A stretch of 64,000 nt of DNA from Chitinophagales bacterium (GTDB taxonomy: Bacteria; Bacteroidota; Bacteroidia; Chitinophagales; UBA2359). Shown in pieces: positions 18,496 through 28,898 of the stretch; positions within the stretch are counted from its first letter, which is position 1, and each line of letters starts with the position of its first letter. The DNA lies in NCBI GenBank assembly GCA_041392475.1, contig JAWKLZ010000002.1, forward strand, positions 1,930,501-1,994,500, given 5' to 3'. The notes under the pieces are model-generated. The model saw only the letters and a list, made by a program, of their open reading frames with translations, was not told the origin of the DNA and searched no databases. The translations under genes and the position numbers were made by a program.

Positions 18496-19101
18496 CTACA
18501 ATGAATCGGCATCCAATTCAAATTCAGGCAACACATCCTCTCCCAAAAGCTTTTCATCAAATCCCTGAACTTTCTCCAAAACAACTATTTCATCACTACT
18601 TTCTTCCTTCAATTTGGGCGAATAAACATACGTCTTTTTATCCTTCATATCCAAGAGCCAAGCCAAACGAGTTCCATTCAAGACATACTCTTTCATCTTC
18701 TCCTTCAATGTTTTGAGTGAATCTGTTTTGGAGCGAATTTCAATCACAAAATCAGGGCAAACAGGCGCAAATACTTTTTTGTCAACTTCTGCAATAGCTT
18801 CCCATTTTTCTTTTTCAATCCAAGAAACATCGGGTGAACGAACCGCACCATTTGGCAGTGTAAAACCTGTTGAAGAATCAAAGACATATCCCAGTTTATA
18901 CTTCCGATTCCATATCCCTAAATCTATTAGAACCTCACTGTTATAGTGTCCTGTTTCAGAACCTGTTGGTGCCATAATGATAATTTCTTTATTCTGGTTG
19001 CGTTCAATTCTCAAATCACGATGTTGCACACAAAACTGAAAGAACAAATTATCTCCCATTCTATCAGGCAACATATCGGTTTTCAATGTTAAAGTATGCA
19101 T
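18496..19101 (-). CDS. Uma2-family putative endonuclease
   Basis: 201 residues, a normal size for Uma2 (DUF820), a PD-(D/E)XK-fold family that is abundant in Cyanobacteria and some Bacteroidota and has no established biological role. Visible landmarks are IIIMAPTGSETG near the N-terminus, the acidic SPDVSWI motif, then CPDFVIEIRSKTDSL, which carries the E-x-K/R-type active-site strand, and KEYVLNGTRLAWLLD. All catalytic positions I can recognise are present. It stands alone between two unrelated genes. Confidence 0.85.
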   Translation of the reverse strand: MHTLTLKTDMLPDRMGDNLFFQFCVQHRDLRIERNQNKEIIIMAPTGSETGHYNSEVLIDLGIWNRKYKLGYVFDSSTGFTLPNGAVRSPDVSWIEKEKWEAIAEVDKKVFAPVCPDFVIEIRSKTDSLKTLKEKMKEYVLNGTRLAWLLDMKDKKTYVYSPKLKEESSDEIVVLEKVQGFDEKLLGEDVLPEFELDADSL

Positions 19102-19183
19102 AAATAAAATTTTATTTCAAATGTAATCATTTTTCCTATAATTTTGAAGTCTATTTTTTCAGCCTTATTTAAACCCTATTTCT

Positions 19184-19669
19184 ATGTCTTTCTACCATAA
19201 ACTCTTCCAGTTTTTCTATACCAAACAAAGTTGGTTGTTAGGAATCGTCATTAGTTGTTTTGCATTTGGAGCAGCACATTTTTATAGAGGAGGCGAGCGA
19301 GTGTATTGGATGTGGGAAAAGCATCCTTATGTTCCTTTAATTTTAACTGCAATAGGTACTTATGGAGCAATTTTATGGGTCAGGATTCACGAACAAAAAT
19401 TGGAGGAATCTTTTGAGGCAAAAATTCAAACCCAAAAATCAGCACTACAAAACAAAATCGAAACCCTCACCAAACGCCAATTGGAGATTTTTTTACTCAT
19501 TGCAGCAGGCAAAAGCAACAAAGAAATCGCCTCTGAACTCTTCATTGAGCAAAGTACGCTCAAATCTCACATCAATCAAATCTACAAAAATCTTGAAATC
19601 TCCAATCGCAAGCAAGCGATTCAGTTGGCGAAACAATTGGAGGTAAATCTCAAACAGACAAAGATTTAA
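19184..19669 (+). CDS. Membrane-bound LuxR-family transcriptional regulator
   Basis: 161 residues. Two membrane segments (about residues 17-33 and 49-66), a short coiled linker (about 70-90), and a C-terminal LuxR/GerE helix-turn-helix: LTKRQLEIFLLIAAGKSNKEIA followed by STLKSHINQIYKNL. There is no receiver domain, so the signal probably comes through the membrane part or the protein works constitutively. It precedes a small membrane-protein gene by 124 bp on the same strand; the pair could be a two-gene unit. Confidence 0.8.
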   Translation: MSFYHKLFQFFYTKQSWLLGIVISCFAFGAAHFYRGGERVYWMWEKHPYVPLILTAIGTYGAILWVRIHEQKLEESFEAKIQTQKSALQNKIETLTKRQLEIFLLIAAGKSNKEIASELFIEQSTLKSHINQIYKNLEISNRKQAIQLAKQLEVNLKQTKI

Positions 19670-19793
19670 ATATCTTCTCCACCCTTTTTCAACCCCTTTC
19701 TCCACCTTTTTTGCATCCCATTTTATTGGAGACTATTGGATTCTTTGAGGCATATTGCAGCGAAATCAAATAACAGAATCTAAAATATCTCCA

Positions 19794-20180
19794 ATGAAAA
19801 ATTTACTTTTTAAAAACCGATTTTTTCTTTTTGCTGCAATCATACTTTTAACCGTTCTTCCATTGAGTTTTCAATTTTCGATACAAGAAGAAAAAACGCC
19901 CCTTACTTTTGTCTTCCTCCAAGATTTTCCAAAGATGGCTCTTTTTTTAGCAGGAATAGCAATCTTTTTGGCATTCACAACCTATTCGATATTTACCAAC
20001 AGAGAGCAGTTTGGAATCATGGCTTTATTTTTTCTTGTTCCTCTCACTTGTGTATCAATAGGAGAGATGCCACTGACTTTTATTGCATGGGATTTTCAAC
20101 CTGCAATTGGTTGGATGTATTGGGGAACGGGTTTGCTCCTATTCGCTTTAAAATCAAATTCTTCAGCCTTCTCAAAATAA
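19794..20180 (+). CDS. Small integral membrane protein of unknown function
   Basis: 128 residues from ATG at 19794 (a TTG at 19755 would add 13 polar residues and is less likely). Four hydrophobic segments are visible: FFLFAAIILLTVLPLSF, MALFLAGIAIFLAF, IMALFFLVPLTCV and IGWMYWGTGLLLFAL. No family is recognised. Its position after the membrane LuxR regulator suggests it may be a sensor partner or target. Confidence 0.6.
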   Translation: MKNLLFKNRFFLFAAIILLTVLPLSFQFSIQEEKTPLTFVFLQDFPKMALFLAGIAIFLAFTTYSIFTNREQFGIMALFFLVPLTCVSIGEMPLTFIAWDFQPAIGWMYWGTGLLLFALKSNSSAFSK

Positions 20181-20469
20181 ATACAATTTATTTAGTTTTT
20201 CATAAAAAACACTATTTGCAGCCAATTGGTTCAATGTCCTTATTTGTCACCCATCCATCAAGTATCAAAGATTATTACTACATCGTACAACGAACACTTT
20301 TACATTCCCTATTTTCGTAGCTGATTTTTATTGTTTACAGCCTCGAACAAGAAAAAATAATGAAAAAGAAGCTTGTATTGCGTGAAAAAAAAAATCCACG
20401 TAAAATGTGCTTCCTTTCTATTAACCTTCATGTTCAAAGCTCAATACAAAAACACAAATCCGTTCCATC

Positions 20470-23400
20470 ATGCAGCAAAAAACGCTACTCACCCTCTCCC
20501 TTACAGTCCTAATCTTCCTTTTCATCAACTCCGACACCTTCAAAAAAAACTACAATTCAATCACTTCAAGTGACTCCGCAACAATGCCCAAACCCACCGA
20601 AATCGTCCAAAAAGACAAAGACGACAAATCCTTCAAAAAGCGAAGAAAACAGTGGGAAGAAGACCGAAACAAAACCGCAGAAGGTGACAATTGGCGGGAA
20701 ATAGATGCCCAATACCGACAAAAAAAACACGCCCGCATTGAAGCCCAACGCCAACGATTATGGCAGCAAGGTTTATTGAAAACCAATGGTTTTGAAGAAG
20801 TTGCCAATGGACATTTAACAGGCGAATGGCGAGAACGGGGCAGCAAAAACCAAGCAGGGCGTTTGCATACTTGCGACATAGATTTTGACAACAACCTCAT
20901 TTATGCCGCATCTTCAGGTGGAATCCTTTGGCGGGGAAACATGGACGGCACCGATTGGACGAGTCTCAACGACTACCGTTCCTTTTACATTCATTCCGTT
21001 CGAGTCGTTTATACGGACGGCAACATGGGGTGCAGCCCGACTTGGGAACTCTACCAACTTTGCGCTGCCAATGGCGGAACCTACAATCCCGAAACCAAAC
21101 AATGCGAAGGATGTGTAGCTTTTGAAACGGCAGAAGAAGCACAAGGGCCTTGTGGAGAGGGTCAAGTGATGGACTGTGCAGGAAATTGTATTCCCGTTGA
21201 CCAATTCAATAACTGGATTGGGGATGGTTACTGCGATGATGGTACGTATGGGGCAGTATTTACTTGCGACCAATTCGACAACGATGGAGAGGATTGCGGA
21301 ACACCAAGTTCGGGTTGCAGTGCTGCATGGTTGAAGTACCAACTTTGCCTTGCAGCAGGGGGCGAATACAACATTGGAGGAGGTACTTGCAGCGTTCCCA
21401 TTGCAGCTTGTGGCGCATTTTCCAATAGTCAACAGGCTCAAGGTGCTTGCCCGAATGGTCAAATCATGGACTGCGATGGCAACTGTTTTGATTCCGAATT
21501 TTTTGGTGCAATCAGCAATGGCGAATGTCAAGACGGAAACCAAACGCCCAACTTCAAATGTGTTCAGTACCAAAATGATGGCGAGGATTGTGGTTTGGTC
21601 AAACGAATCATAGTGGCTGGAAATGGCGTTTTATACACCGACAATGAAGGCGCAACATGGAACACTTCGGCAGGTTTGATGGGTACAGTAGATAGGATGG
21701 TGACTGCAAATGATGCCAACGAAACCATCTACGTATTGACCACAAGCGGCGGACTCAAACACCTCTACCGTTCTACCAATCAAGGCGCAAACTTCCATTT
21801 TCTCTACACTTTTCCGACCAACAACGGTGATATATGGGCTTCTCGCTATGGTTCGGGTGACTTGTATGCAGTCAATGGCGAGGAAACCTACCGCTTGATT
21901 GCAGGAACAGATACGCCCGTTGTAGTCGGTTCGGTCAATCCTTCGAGTACGGGCTACACGCTTTTGGTGGGTGGCGAAAGCGAAGATGGCGTTTTTCTAT
22001 ACAGCTACATTGATGGCAAAATTTATGCTTCAAAAAACGGCGGCTCGACTTGGAGCTTCAAAAGTGATGCTCCCGAAAATCCCTTTGGAAGAAACAGTTT
22101 GGGCTGCTCGACCTCCAATCCCAACCGAGTCTATATCGGTGGCGTAAACGCTTTTCGCAGCTACAATAGTGGAGCGTTTTGGTCGCAGGTAAATGTTTGG
22201 AGTGAATACTACGGCGACCCACAAGGAAAACTACATGCCGACATTGACGGCATAGACACCTTCAAAGACACTGACGGTAGCGACTTTGTGATGGTGTCGA
22301 CAGATGGTGGTTTGTACCGTTCTGACAACGATTTATTGACCGTCGACAACCGTACTTTGAGTGGTATAGGCGTTGGTCAATACTATTCGGTTTACACCTG
22401 CAAATTTGACCCAAAAGTAATTTACATCGGTAGTCAAGATCAAGGTTTTCAGCGTACACGCTTGGATTTCACTGGCGAAGGATTGGTGGATTTTGAGCAA
22501 ACGATTAGTGGTGATTATGGCAACATTACCTCATTGGACGAAGGCGCAAGTTTTTGGACGGTGTATCCAGGCTTTGCGATGTATTATCCCGATGCCATCA
22601 ACAGCAATTCAAACCGTTCATGGGATTTTGCGAATGATGGAGATGGTTTTCAGTGGATGTCGCCTTTGATGGCTGACCCCAATGGTGCAGACAAGGTGTT
22701 CATTGGAGGAAGTGGCGCAAGTAGTGGGCAACACTTGTGGCATTTGAACACCAATGGTGGAACCGCAATGATTCCAACCGAATTGCCTTTCGATTTTAGC
22801 AGCAGCGGTTCGATTACCGCTTTGGAATACGATTCTGAAATGTCTGAAATTCGCTATGTGATGACCAACAATGGCGACCTTTTCCGCACCAACAACAGCG
22901 GCAATAGTTGGATGATGGTGTGGGATGGTCCCAATTCGATGCGTGGAAACGACATCATTCCTTCAAAGCTCAATGCTGGTACGGTTTACATTGCAGGGAG
23001 CGGCTACTCCAATGCTGGGGTAATGGTCAGCACCGACTATGGCGACACTTTTGAGCCGATGATTGAAGGTTTGCCTTCTACCAATGTCAATCAACTGGCT
23101 TTGACTCCTGACGAAGATTTGCTCTTTGCAGCGACCAATGTGGGGGCGTTTGTGTATGTGTTTGCAGATGCACAATGGTATGACATTGGAGGCATCAGCG
23201 CACCTGATCAAGATTACCGAACGGTGGATTTTGTGCCAGCGACAGGAACGGTTCGTTTTGCGACTTATGGGCGTGGAATTTGGGATTTTGCTTTGGCGTG
23301 TTATGCCGCACCGACCCAATTGAGTACGCTTTCGGTCAGCACCCATGCCGCCACATTGCAGTGGAAAAACACCATTGGCGCAAATGCCTATCAGGTGGAT

Positions 23401-25101
23401 TACCGACCTCTTGGCGGCAATGAATGGACGACACTTTTTACAGCCGACAATACGCTTACCCTCGAAAATCTGGAAGGCGGAACAGAATACGAATTTACCG
23501 TCAAGGCAACTTGTGGCTCCAACAATACAATGACTTCTGAAACAGGTACTTTTACGACCTATTGTGCTGCAATGGCAAGCAATACGGAGTTTGGTTGGAT
23601 TGACCAAATTCGCCTCAATGAACTCGACAACCTAAGCGGCAACGATGGTGGATATGGCGAATATTTGACCCAAAACACCCTTCTTTTGGTCGGTATTCCC
23701 TACCAATTGCAGTTGATTCCTGCCTTCCCAACTTTTGCCGCTTCGCAATACTGGAAGGTGTGGGCGGACTGGAATGGGGATGGCGATTTTGATGAAGAAA
23801 GTGAATTGTTGTTTGCCAGCGAAAATGCATCTGAGGAGGCATTGACGGTAGATTTGCAGCTTTCGCAGGAAATAAGTGAAGGGACGGTAGTTTTGCGGAT
23901 TGCGATGCAGTTCGATGAACCGATTGCAGATGCTTGCAGTGCTTTTACTTATGGCGAAGTAGAGGATTATACGCTTACTATCAAAAAATACTGTACAGCT
24001 ACGGGCAGCAATACGTCTTGGGAATGGATTGCAGGGGTAGCAATTGGTGATTATCTGCATGAAAGCGAAGCAGATAATGGTTTTGGAGATTACAGTGATG
24101 AAATCATTGAATTGACGGCTGGTGAAAGTTATCCTTTGATGCTCACGCCTGGGTTTAGCAATGGGGCGTATGAGGAATATTGGCGGATGTGGATTGACTT
24201 CAATGCGAATGGGGAGTTTGAGGAAACGGAATTGGTTTTTGATGCGGGGGATGTGAGTACGGAGGCAGTCAATGGTGAAATCACCATACCTGAATCGGTG
24301 ACAAATACTTATACAAAAATGCGGATTGCTATGAGGTATGGAGGTGCTGCGACTGCTTGCCAAATTTTTGGTGATGGGGAAGTGGAGGAATACACGGTTC
24401 GTTTGCGTTCGACAGAGGCTCGACTGCAATTGAAGGTCATGCTCGAAGGTGTTTACGATGCTGAAACGGGCGGTATGTCCACCGATTTGCGGCAAAAAAA
24501 CCTCGTTCCTCTTGCTCAACCCTTCAACCGTATGCCGTGGAACTATGCGGGTATGGAGGTCTTGGTGAACGCTGATTTGCTGCCCGAAAATGTGGTGGAT
24601 TGGGTTTTGGTGGAGATTCGTGATGCCAACGATGCATCGTCAATCCTCGAACAAAAAGCAGCTCTCCTCCTACAAGATGGCAGTATTGCCGATCCTCGTG
24701 ACCCGATGGATATGAATGGTTTGCGCTTTGACTCCAAATTGGAAGATATATCTGCTGTTTTTGTGTCTATCAAAACCCGAAACCACCTTGCTGTCCTTTC
24801 TGCTCAAACGGTCACGCTGCCTACTACCGCACCTTTTGACTTGACGAATCCGAACAATGTGAGTGGCGGTGCTTCGCAATTGGCAGAATTGGAGAATGGG
24901 CAATTTGCTTTATTGTCGGGTGACTTCAATAGCGATGGTATCGTGTCGGTCGAGGACTTCAATTTTTTCCACGCTCAATTGGCTTTACTGAATTTTTATG
25001 TGGATGGGGATTGTAATTTGGACGGGATGGTGAATGTTCGGGATTATAATTTGTATCGGGGTCATTCGAGTGTGATTGGAGTGGAGGAGATACGGTATTA
25101 A
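20470..25101 (+). CDS. Large secreted beta-propeller protein with LNR-like, FnIII, GEVED and dockerin-like modules
   Basis: 1,543 residues with a hydrophobic signal segment (LTLSLTVLIFLFI) and a charged early region rich in Lys/Arg. Residues about 120-940 contain BNR/VPS10-type propeller blades (many copies of the S-x-D-x-G-x-T-W type, e.g. YTDNEGATWNTS). A Cys-rich insert at about 187-377 has two copies resembling Lin-12/Notch repeats (GDGYCDDG then DNDGEDCG). A fibronectin III domain follows (about 945-1030), then two GEVED domains (about 1030-1175 and 1175-1315, each with DWNGDGDF or DFNANGEF and GEVE[DE]YT), and a C-terminal dockerin-like pair of calcium loops (DFNSDGIVSVEDF and DCNLDGMVNVRDY). 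It is probably a cell-surface or exported adhesin or scaffold. No obvious type IX C-terminal sorting domain was seen. Confidence 0.75.
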   Translation: MQQKTLLTLSLTVLIFLFINSDTFKKNYNSITSSDSATMPKPTEIVQKDKDDKSFKKRRKQWEEDRNKTAEGDNWREIDAQYRQKKHARIEAQRQRLWQQGLLKTNGFEEVANGHLTGEWRERGSKNQAGRLHTCDIDFDNNLIYAASSGGILWRGNMDGTDWTSLNDYRSFYIHSVRVVYTDGNMGCSPTWELYQLCAANGGTYNPETKQCEGCVAFETAEEAQGPCGEGQVMDCAGNCIPVDQFNNWIGDGYCDDGTYGAVFTCDQFDNDGEDCGTPSSGCSAAWLKYQLCLAAGGEYNIGGGTCSVPIAACGAFSNSQQAQGACPNGQIMDCDGNCFDSEFFGAISNGECQDGNQTPNFKCVQYQNDGEDCGLVKRIIVAGNGVLYTDNEGATWNTSAGLMGTVDRMVTANDANETIYVLTTSGGLKHLYRSTNQGANFHFLYTFPTNNGDIWASRYGSGDLYAVNGEETYRLIAGTDTPVVVGSVNPSSTGYTLLVGGESEDGVFLYSYIDGKIYASKNGGSTWSFKSDAPENPFGRNSLGCSTSNPNRVYIGGVNAFRSYNSGAFWSQVNVWSEYYGDPQGKLHADIDGIDTFKDTDGSDFVMVSTDGGLYRSDNDLLTVDNRTLSGIGVGQYYSVYTCKFDPKVIYIGSQDQGFQRTRLDFTGEGLVDFEQTISGDYGNITSLDEGASFWTVYPGFAMYYPDAINSNSNRSWDFANDGDGFQWMSPLMADPNGADKVFIGGSGASSGQHLWHLNTNGGTAMIPTELPFDFSSSGSITALEYDSEMSEIRYVMTNNGDLFRTNNSGNSWMMVWDGPNSMRGNDIIPSKLNAGTVYIAGSGYSNAGVMVSTDYGDTFEPMIEGLPSTNVNQLALTPDEDLLFAATNVGAFVYVFADAQWYDIGGISAPDQDYRTVDFVPATGTVRFATYGRGIWDFALACYAAPTQLSTLSVSTHAATLQWKNTIGANAYQVDYRPLGGNEWTTLFTADNTLTLENLEGGTEYEFTVKATCGSNNTMTSETGTFTTYCAAMASNTEFGWIDQIRLNELDNLSGNDGGYGEYLTQNTLLLVGIPYQLQLIPAFPTFAASQYWKVWADWNGDGDFDEESELLFASENASEEALTVDLQLSQEISEGTVVLRIAMQFDEPIADACSAFTYGEVEDYTLTIKKYCTATGSNTSWEWIAGVAIGDYLHESEADNGFGDYSDEIIELTAGESYPLMLTPGFSNGAYEEYWRMWIDFNANGEFEETELVFDAGDVSTEAVNGEITIPESVTNTYTKMRIAMRYGGAATACQIFGDGEVEEYTVRLRSTEARLQLKVMLEGVYDAETGGMSTDLRQKNLVPLAQPFNRMPWNYAGMEVLVNADLLPENVVDWVLVEIRDANDASSILEQKAALLLQDGSIADPRDPMDMNGLRFDSKLEDISAVFVSIKTRNHLAVLSAQTVTLPTTAPFDLTNPNNVSGGASQLAELENGQFALLSGDFNSDGIVSVEDFNFFHAQLALLNFYVDGDCNLDGMVNVRDYNLYRGHSSVIGVEEIRY

Positions 25102-25105
25102 CAAA

Positions 25106-27930
25106 ACTTTGCCAACAGTTGAAGTGGGAATTGAACACAGAGGCACTGAGACACAGAGGACTTTAGTGCTTGTATGACGCAAAAATTGAACGCAGAGGTG
25201 GAGAGACGGAGAGATTTTTTTGGATAGCGTAAACCTTGCCAACAGTTGAAAACTTTGCCAACAATTGAAGTGGGAATTGAACACAGAGGCACTGAGACAC
25301 AGAGGACTTTAGTGCTTGTATGACGCAAAAATTGAACGCAGAGGTGGAGAGATGGAGAGATTTTTTCTTTTTTGATTTGTCATTCCGAAGGAATCTTGTT
25401 GAAGGGAATCAAAAGTGTGAAAATGAGTAACGAGATGCTTACAGCATGACAACTAAGGGTATGTAAATTTTGGCAACAGTTGAAGTGGGAATTGAACACA
25501 GAGGCACTGAGACACAGAGGACTTTAGTGCTTGTATGACGCAAAAATTGAACGCAGAGGTGGTGAGACGGTGAGATTTTTCTTTGGATAGCGTAAACCTT
25601 GCCAACAGTTGAAAACTTTGCCAACAATTGAAGTGGGAATTGAACACAGAGGCACTGAGACACAGAGGACTTTAGTGCTTGTATGACGCAAAAATTGAAC
25701 GCAGAGGTGGAGAGATGGAGAGATTTTTTCTTTTTTGATTTGTCATTCCGAAGGAATCTTGTTGAAGGGAATCAAAAGTGTGAAAATGAGTAACGGGATG
25801 CTTACAGCATGACAACTAAGGGTATGTAAATTTTGGCAACAGTTGAAGTGGGAATTGAACACAGAGGCACTGAGACACAGAGGACTTTAGTGCTTGTATG
25901 ACGCAAAAATTGAACGCAGAGGTGGTGAGATAGAGAGATTTTTTCTTTTTTGATTTGTCATTCCGAAGGAATCTTGTTGAAGGGAATCAAAAGTGTGAAA
26001 ATGAGTAACGGGATGCTTACAGCATGACAACTAAGGGTATGTAAACTTTGCCAACAATTTCTAATTTTGGCAACAATTGAAGTGGGAATTGAACACAGAG
26101 GCACTGAGACACAGAGGACTTTAGTGCTTGTATGACGCAAAAATTGAACGCAGAGGTGGAGAGACGGAGAGATTTTTCTTTGGATAGCGTAAACCTTGCC
26201 AACAGTTGAAAACTTTGCCAACAATTGAAGTGGGAATTGAACACAGAGGCACTGAGACACAGAGGACTTTAGTGCTTGTATGACGCAAAAATTGAACGCA
26301 GAGGTGGAGAGACGGAGAGATTTTTCTTTGGATAGCGTAAACCTTGCCAACAGTTGAAAACTTTGCCAACAATTGAAGTGGGAATTGAACACAGAGGCAC
26401 TGAGACACAGAGGACTTTAGTGCTTGTATGACGCAAAAATTGAACGCAGAGGTGGAGAGACGGAGAGATTTTTTCTTTTTTGATTTGTCATTCCGAAGGA
26501 ATCTTGTTGAAGGGAATCAAAAGTGTGAAAATGAGTAACGGGATGCTCACAGCATGACAACTAAGGGTATGTAAACTTTGCCAACAATTGAAGTGGGAAT
26601 TGAACACAGAGGCACTGAGACACAGAGGATTTTAGTGCTTGTATGACGCAAAAATTGAACGCAGAGGTGGAGAGACGGAGAGATTTTTTCTTTTTTGATT
26701 TGTCATTCCGAAGGAATCTTGTTGAAGGGAATCAAAAGTGTGAAAATGAGTAACGAGATGCTTACAGCATGACAACTAAGGGTATGTAAACTTTGCCAAC
26801 AATTTCTAATTTTGGCAACAGTTGAAGTGGGAATTGAACACAGAGGCACTGAGACACAGAGGACTTTAGTGCTTGTATGACGCAAAAATTGAACGCAGAG
26901 GTGGAGAGACGGAGAGATTTTTCTTTGGATAGCGTAAACCTTGCCAACAGTTGAAAACTTTGCCAACAATTGAAGCGGGAATTGAACACAGAGGCACTGA
27001 GACACAGAGGACTTTAGTGCTTGTATGACGCAAAAATTGAACGCAGAGGTGGAGAGATGGAGAGATTTTTTCTTTTTTGATTTGTCATTCCGAAGGAATC
27101 TTGTTGAAGGGAATCAAAAGTGTGAAAATGAGTAACGGGATGCTTACAGCATGACAACTAAGGGTATGTAAATTTTGGCAACAGTTGAAGTGGGAATTGA
27201 ACACAGAGGCACTGAGACACAGAGGACTTTAGTGCTTGTATGACGCAAAAATTGAACGCAGAGGTGGAGAGATGAAGAGATTTTTTTTTTTTGATTTGTC
27301 ATTCCGAAGGAATCTTGTTGAAGGGAATCAAAAGTGTGAAAATGAGTAACGGGATGCTTACAGCATGACAACTAAGGGTATGTAAACTTTGCCAACAATT
27401 TCTAATTTTGGCAACAATTGAAGTGGGAATTGAACACAGAGGCACTGAGACACAGAGGACTTTAGTGCTTGTATGACGCAAAAATTGAACGCAGAGGTGG
27501 AGAGACGGTGAGATTTTTCTTTGGATAGCGTAAACCTTGCCAACAGTTGAAAACTTTGCCAACAATTGAAGTGGGAATTGAACACAGAGGCACTGAGACA
27601 CAGAGGACTTTAGTGCTTGTATGACGCAAAAATTGAACGCAGAGGTGGAAAGACGGAGAGATTTTTTCTTTTTTGATTTGTCATTCCGAAGGAATCTTGT
27701 TGAAGGGAATCAAAAGTGTGAAAATGAGTAACGGGATGCTCACAGCATGACAACTAAGGGTATGTAAACTTTGCCAACAATTGAAGTGGGAATTGAACAC
27801 AGAGGCACTGAGACACAGAGGACTTTAGTGCTTGTATGACGCAAAAATTGAACGCAGAGGTGGAGAGACGGTGAGATTTTTCTTTGGATAGCGTAAACCT
27901 TGCCAACAGTTGAAAACTTTGGCAACGGTT
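25106..27930. repeat. Tandem array of a composite intergenic repeat (15 units)
   Basis: Fifteen near-identical units, marked by GAAGTGGGAATTGAACACAG beginning at 25121, 25267, 25482, 25630, 25845, 26079, 26227, 26375, 26590, 26824, 26972 (one substitution), 27187, 27420, 27568 and 27783. Spacings are 146/148 bp (short unit), 215 bp (with a 76-bp insert) or 233/234 bp (insert plus a 19-bp addition). Each unit holds an internal imperfect duplication (TTGAACACAGAGGCACTGAG versus TTGAACGCAGAGGTGGAGAG) and ends with CTTTGCCAACARTTGAA motifs. The array fills the space between the convergent secreted-protein and STAND genes. Minus-strand frames in it reflect its periodicity and are not genes. Confidence 0.95.
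25377..25452. repeat. 76-bp MITE-like insert, first of eight copies in the array
   Basis: The element has 7-bp terminal inverted repeats TTGTCAT / ATGACAA. Near one end it has the palindrome ATTCCGAAGGAAT and near the other ATGCTTACAGCAT. Eight almost identical copies sit inside the longer array units, with TCATTCCGAAGG near 25380, 25744, 25957, 26487, 26702, 27085, 27299 and 27679. The GTCATTCCGAAGGAATC motif resembles a widespread Bacteroidota intergenic repeat. Confidence 0.7.
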
Positions 27931-28083
27931 GAAGCAACAAGTCGTTCAACTGTTGACGAAGTTTGCAAAGCCGTTAAAGTTTCTCTTGGCTTTGGTTTGA
28001 ACATAACCTATTCCAAAAACTCACAAACAAAAAAAAAACCTCGTACAACCCAAACAAAACCAAGCAAAAAAGTTCCTTTCCAT

Positions 28084-28898
28084 CTAGCCGTTCTTGTTCA
28101 AACTCTCTTCAATCCCTTTTTGCCAACTCAAAGCCACATCCAAATGTGGATGCCCCTCTGGAAAACGCTCCTGCAAAATCGCCACCGATTGGTCAATAAA
28201 CCGCTTCGCCTCCAAAAAATTCTGCAACTCATAATAAGTACCTGCAATGTTCAGATAAGAAACCGCCAAACTCGGATGCTTGTGGTCTAAGATTTCTTCT
28301 CGAATAGCGATGGATTTTAGCTGAAACTCGAGGGCTTTTCTCGCATCCCCTAAGTCGCTATAGGTGAGGGCAATATTTCCGTAAGAGGTGGCTAAATCAG
28401 GATGCTTGTGGTCTAAGATTTCTTCTCGAATAGCGATGGATTTTAGCTGAAACTCGAGGGCTTTTCTCGCATCCCCTAAGTCGCTATAGGTGAGGGCAAT
28501 ATTGTTGTAAGAGGTGGCTAAAGAAGGATGCTTGTGGTCTAAGATTTCTTCGAGAATAGCGATGGATTTTAGCTGAAACTCGAGGGCTTTTCTCGCATCC
28601 CCTAAGTCGCTATAGGTGAGGGCAATATTGTTGTAAGAGGTGGCTAAAGAAGGATGCTTGTGGTCTAAGATTTCTTCTCGAATAGCGATGGATTTTAGCT
28701 GAAACTCGAGGGCTTTTCTCGCATCCCCTAAGTCGCTATAGGTGAGGGCAATATTGTTGTAAGAGGTGGCTAAAGAAGGATGCTTGTGGTCTAAGATTTC
28801 TTCTTCTATAGCGATGGATTTTAGCTGAAACTCGAGGGCTTTGCTCGCATCCCCTAAGTCGCTATAGGTGAGGGCAATATTTCCGTAAGAGGTGGCTA
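28084..28898 (-). pseudogene. Frameshifted C-terminal TPR region of the STAND protein
   Basis: About 271 codons in a single frame continue the TPR repeats of the upstream STAND gene and end with a diverged capping repeat (SLAVSYLNIAGTYYELQNF, then EGHPHLDVALSWQKGIEESL) and a stop at 28084. They are cut off from the main frame by one missing base near 28899: this unit reads GGCTAAAGAGGATGC where its siblings read GGCTAAAGAAGGATGC. If the base were restored the protein would be about 1,280 residues. It could be a true mutation, a phase-variable state, or a sequencing error in near-identical repeats. Confidence 0.8.

Noticed and set aside
25106..27930. CRISPR array, because of the regular repeats
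   Set aside because: Units are 148-234 bp and identical throughout, with no short repeats separated by unique spacers, and no cas genes are present.
25098..27949. Family of minus-strand proteins rich in Cys, Gln and Leu inside the array
   Set aside because: The same peptide pieces recur in different frame combinations with each repeat unit, without start signals. They follow the DNA period and are by-products of a non-coding repeat.
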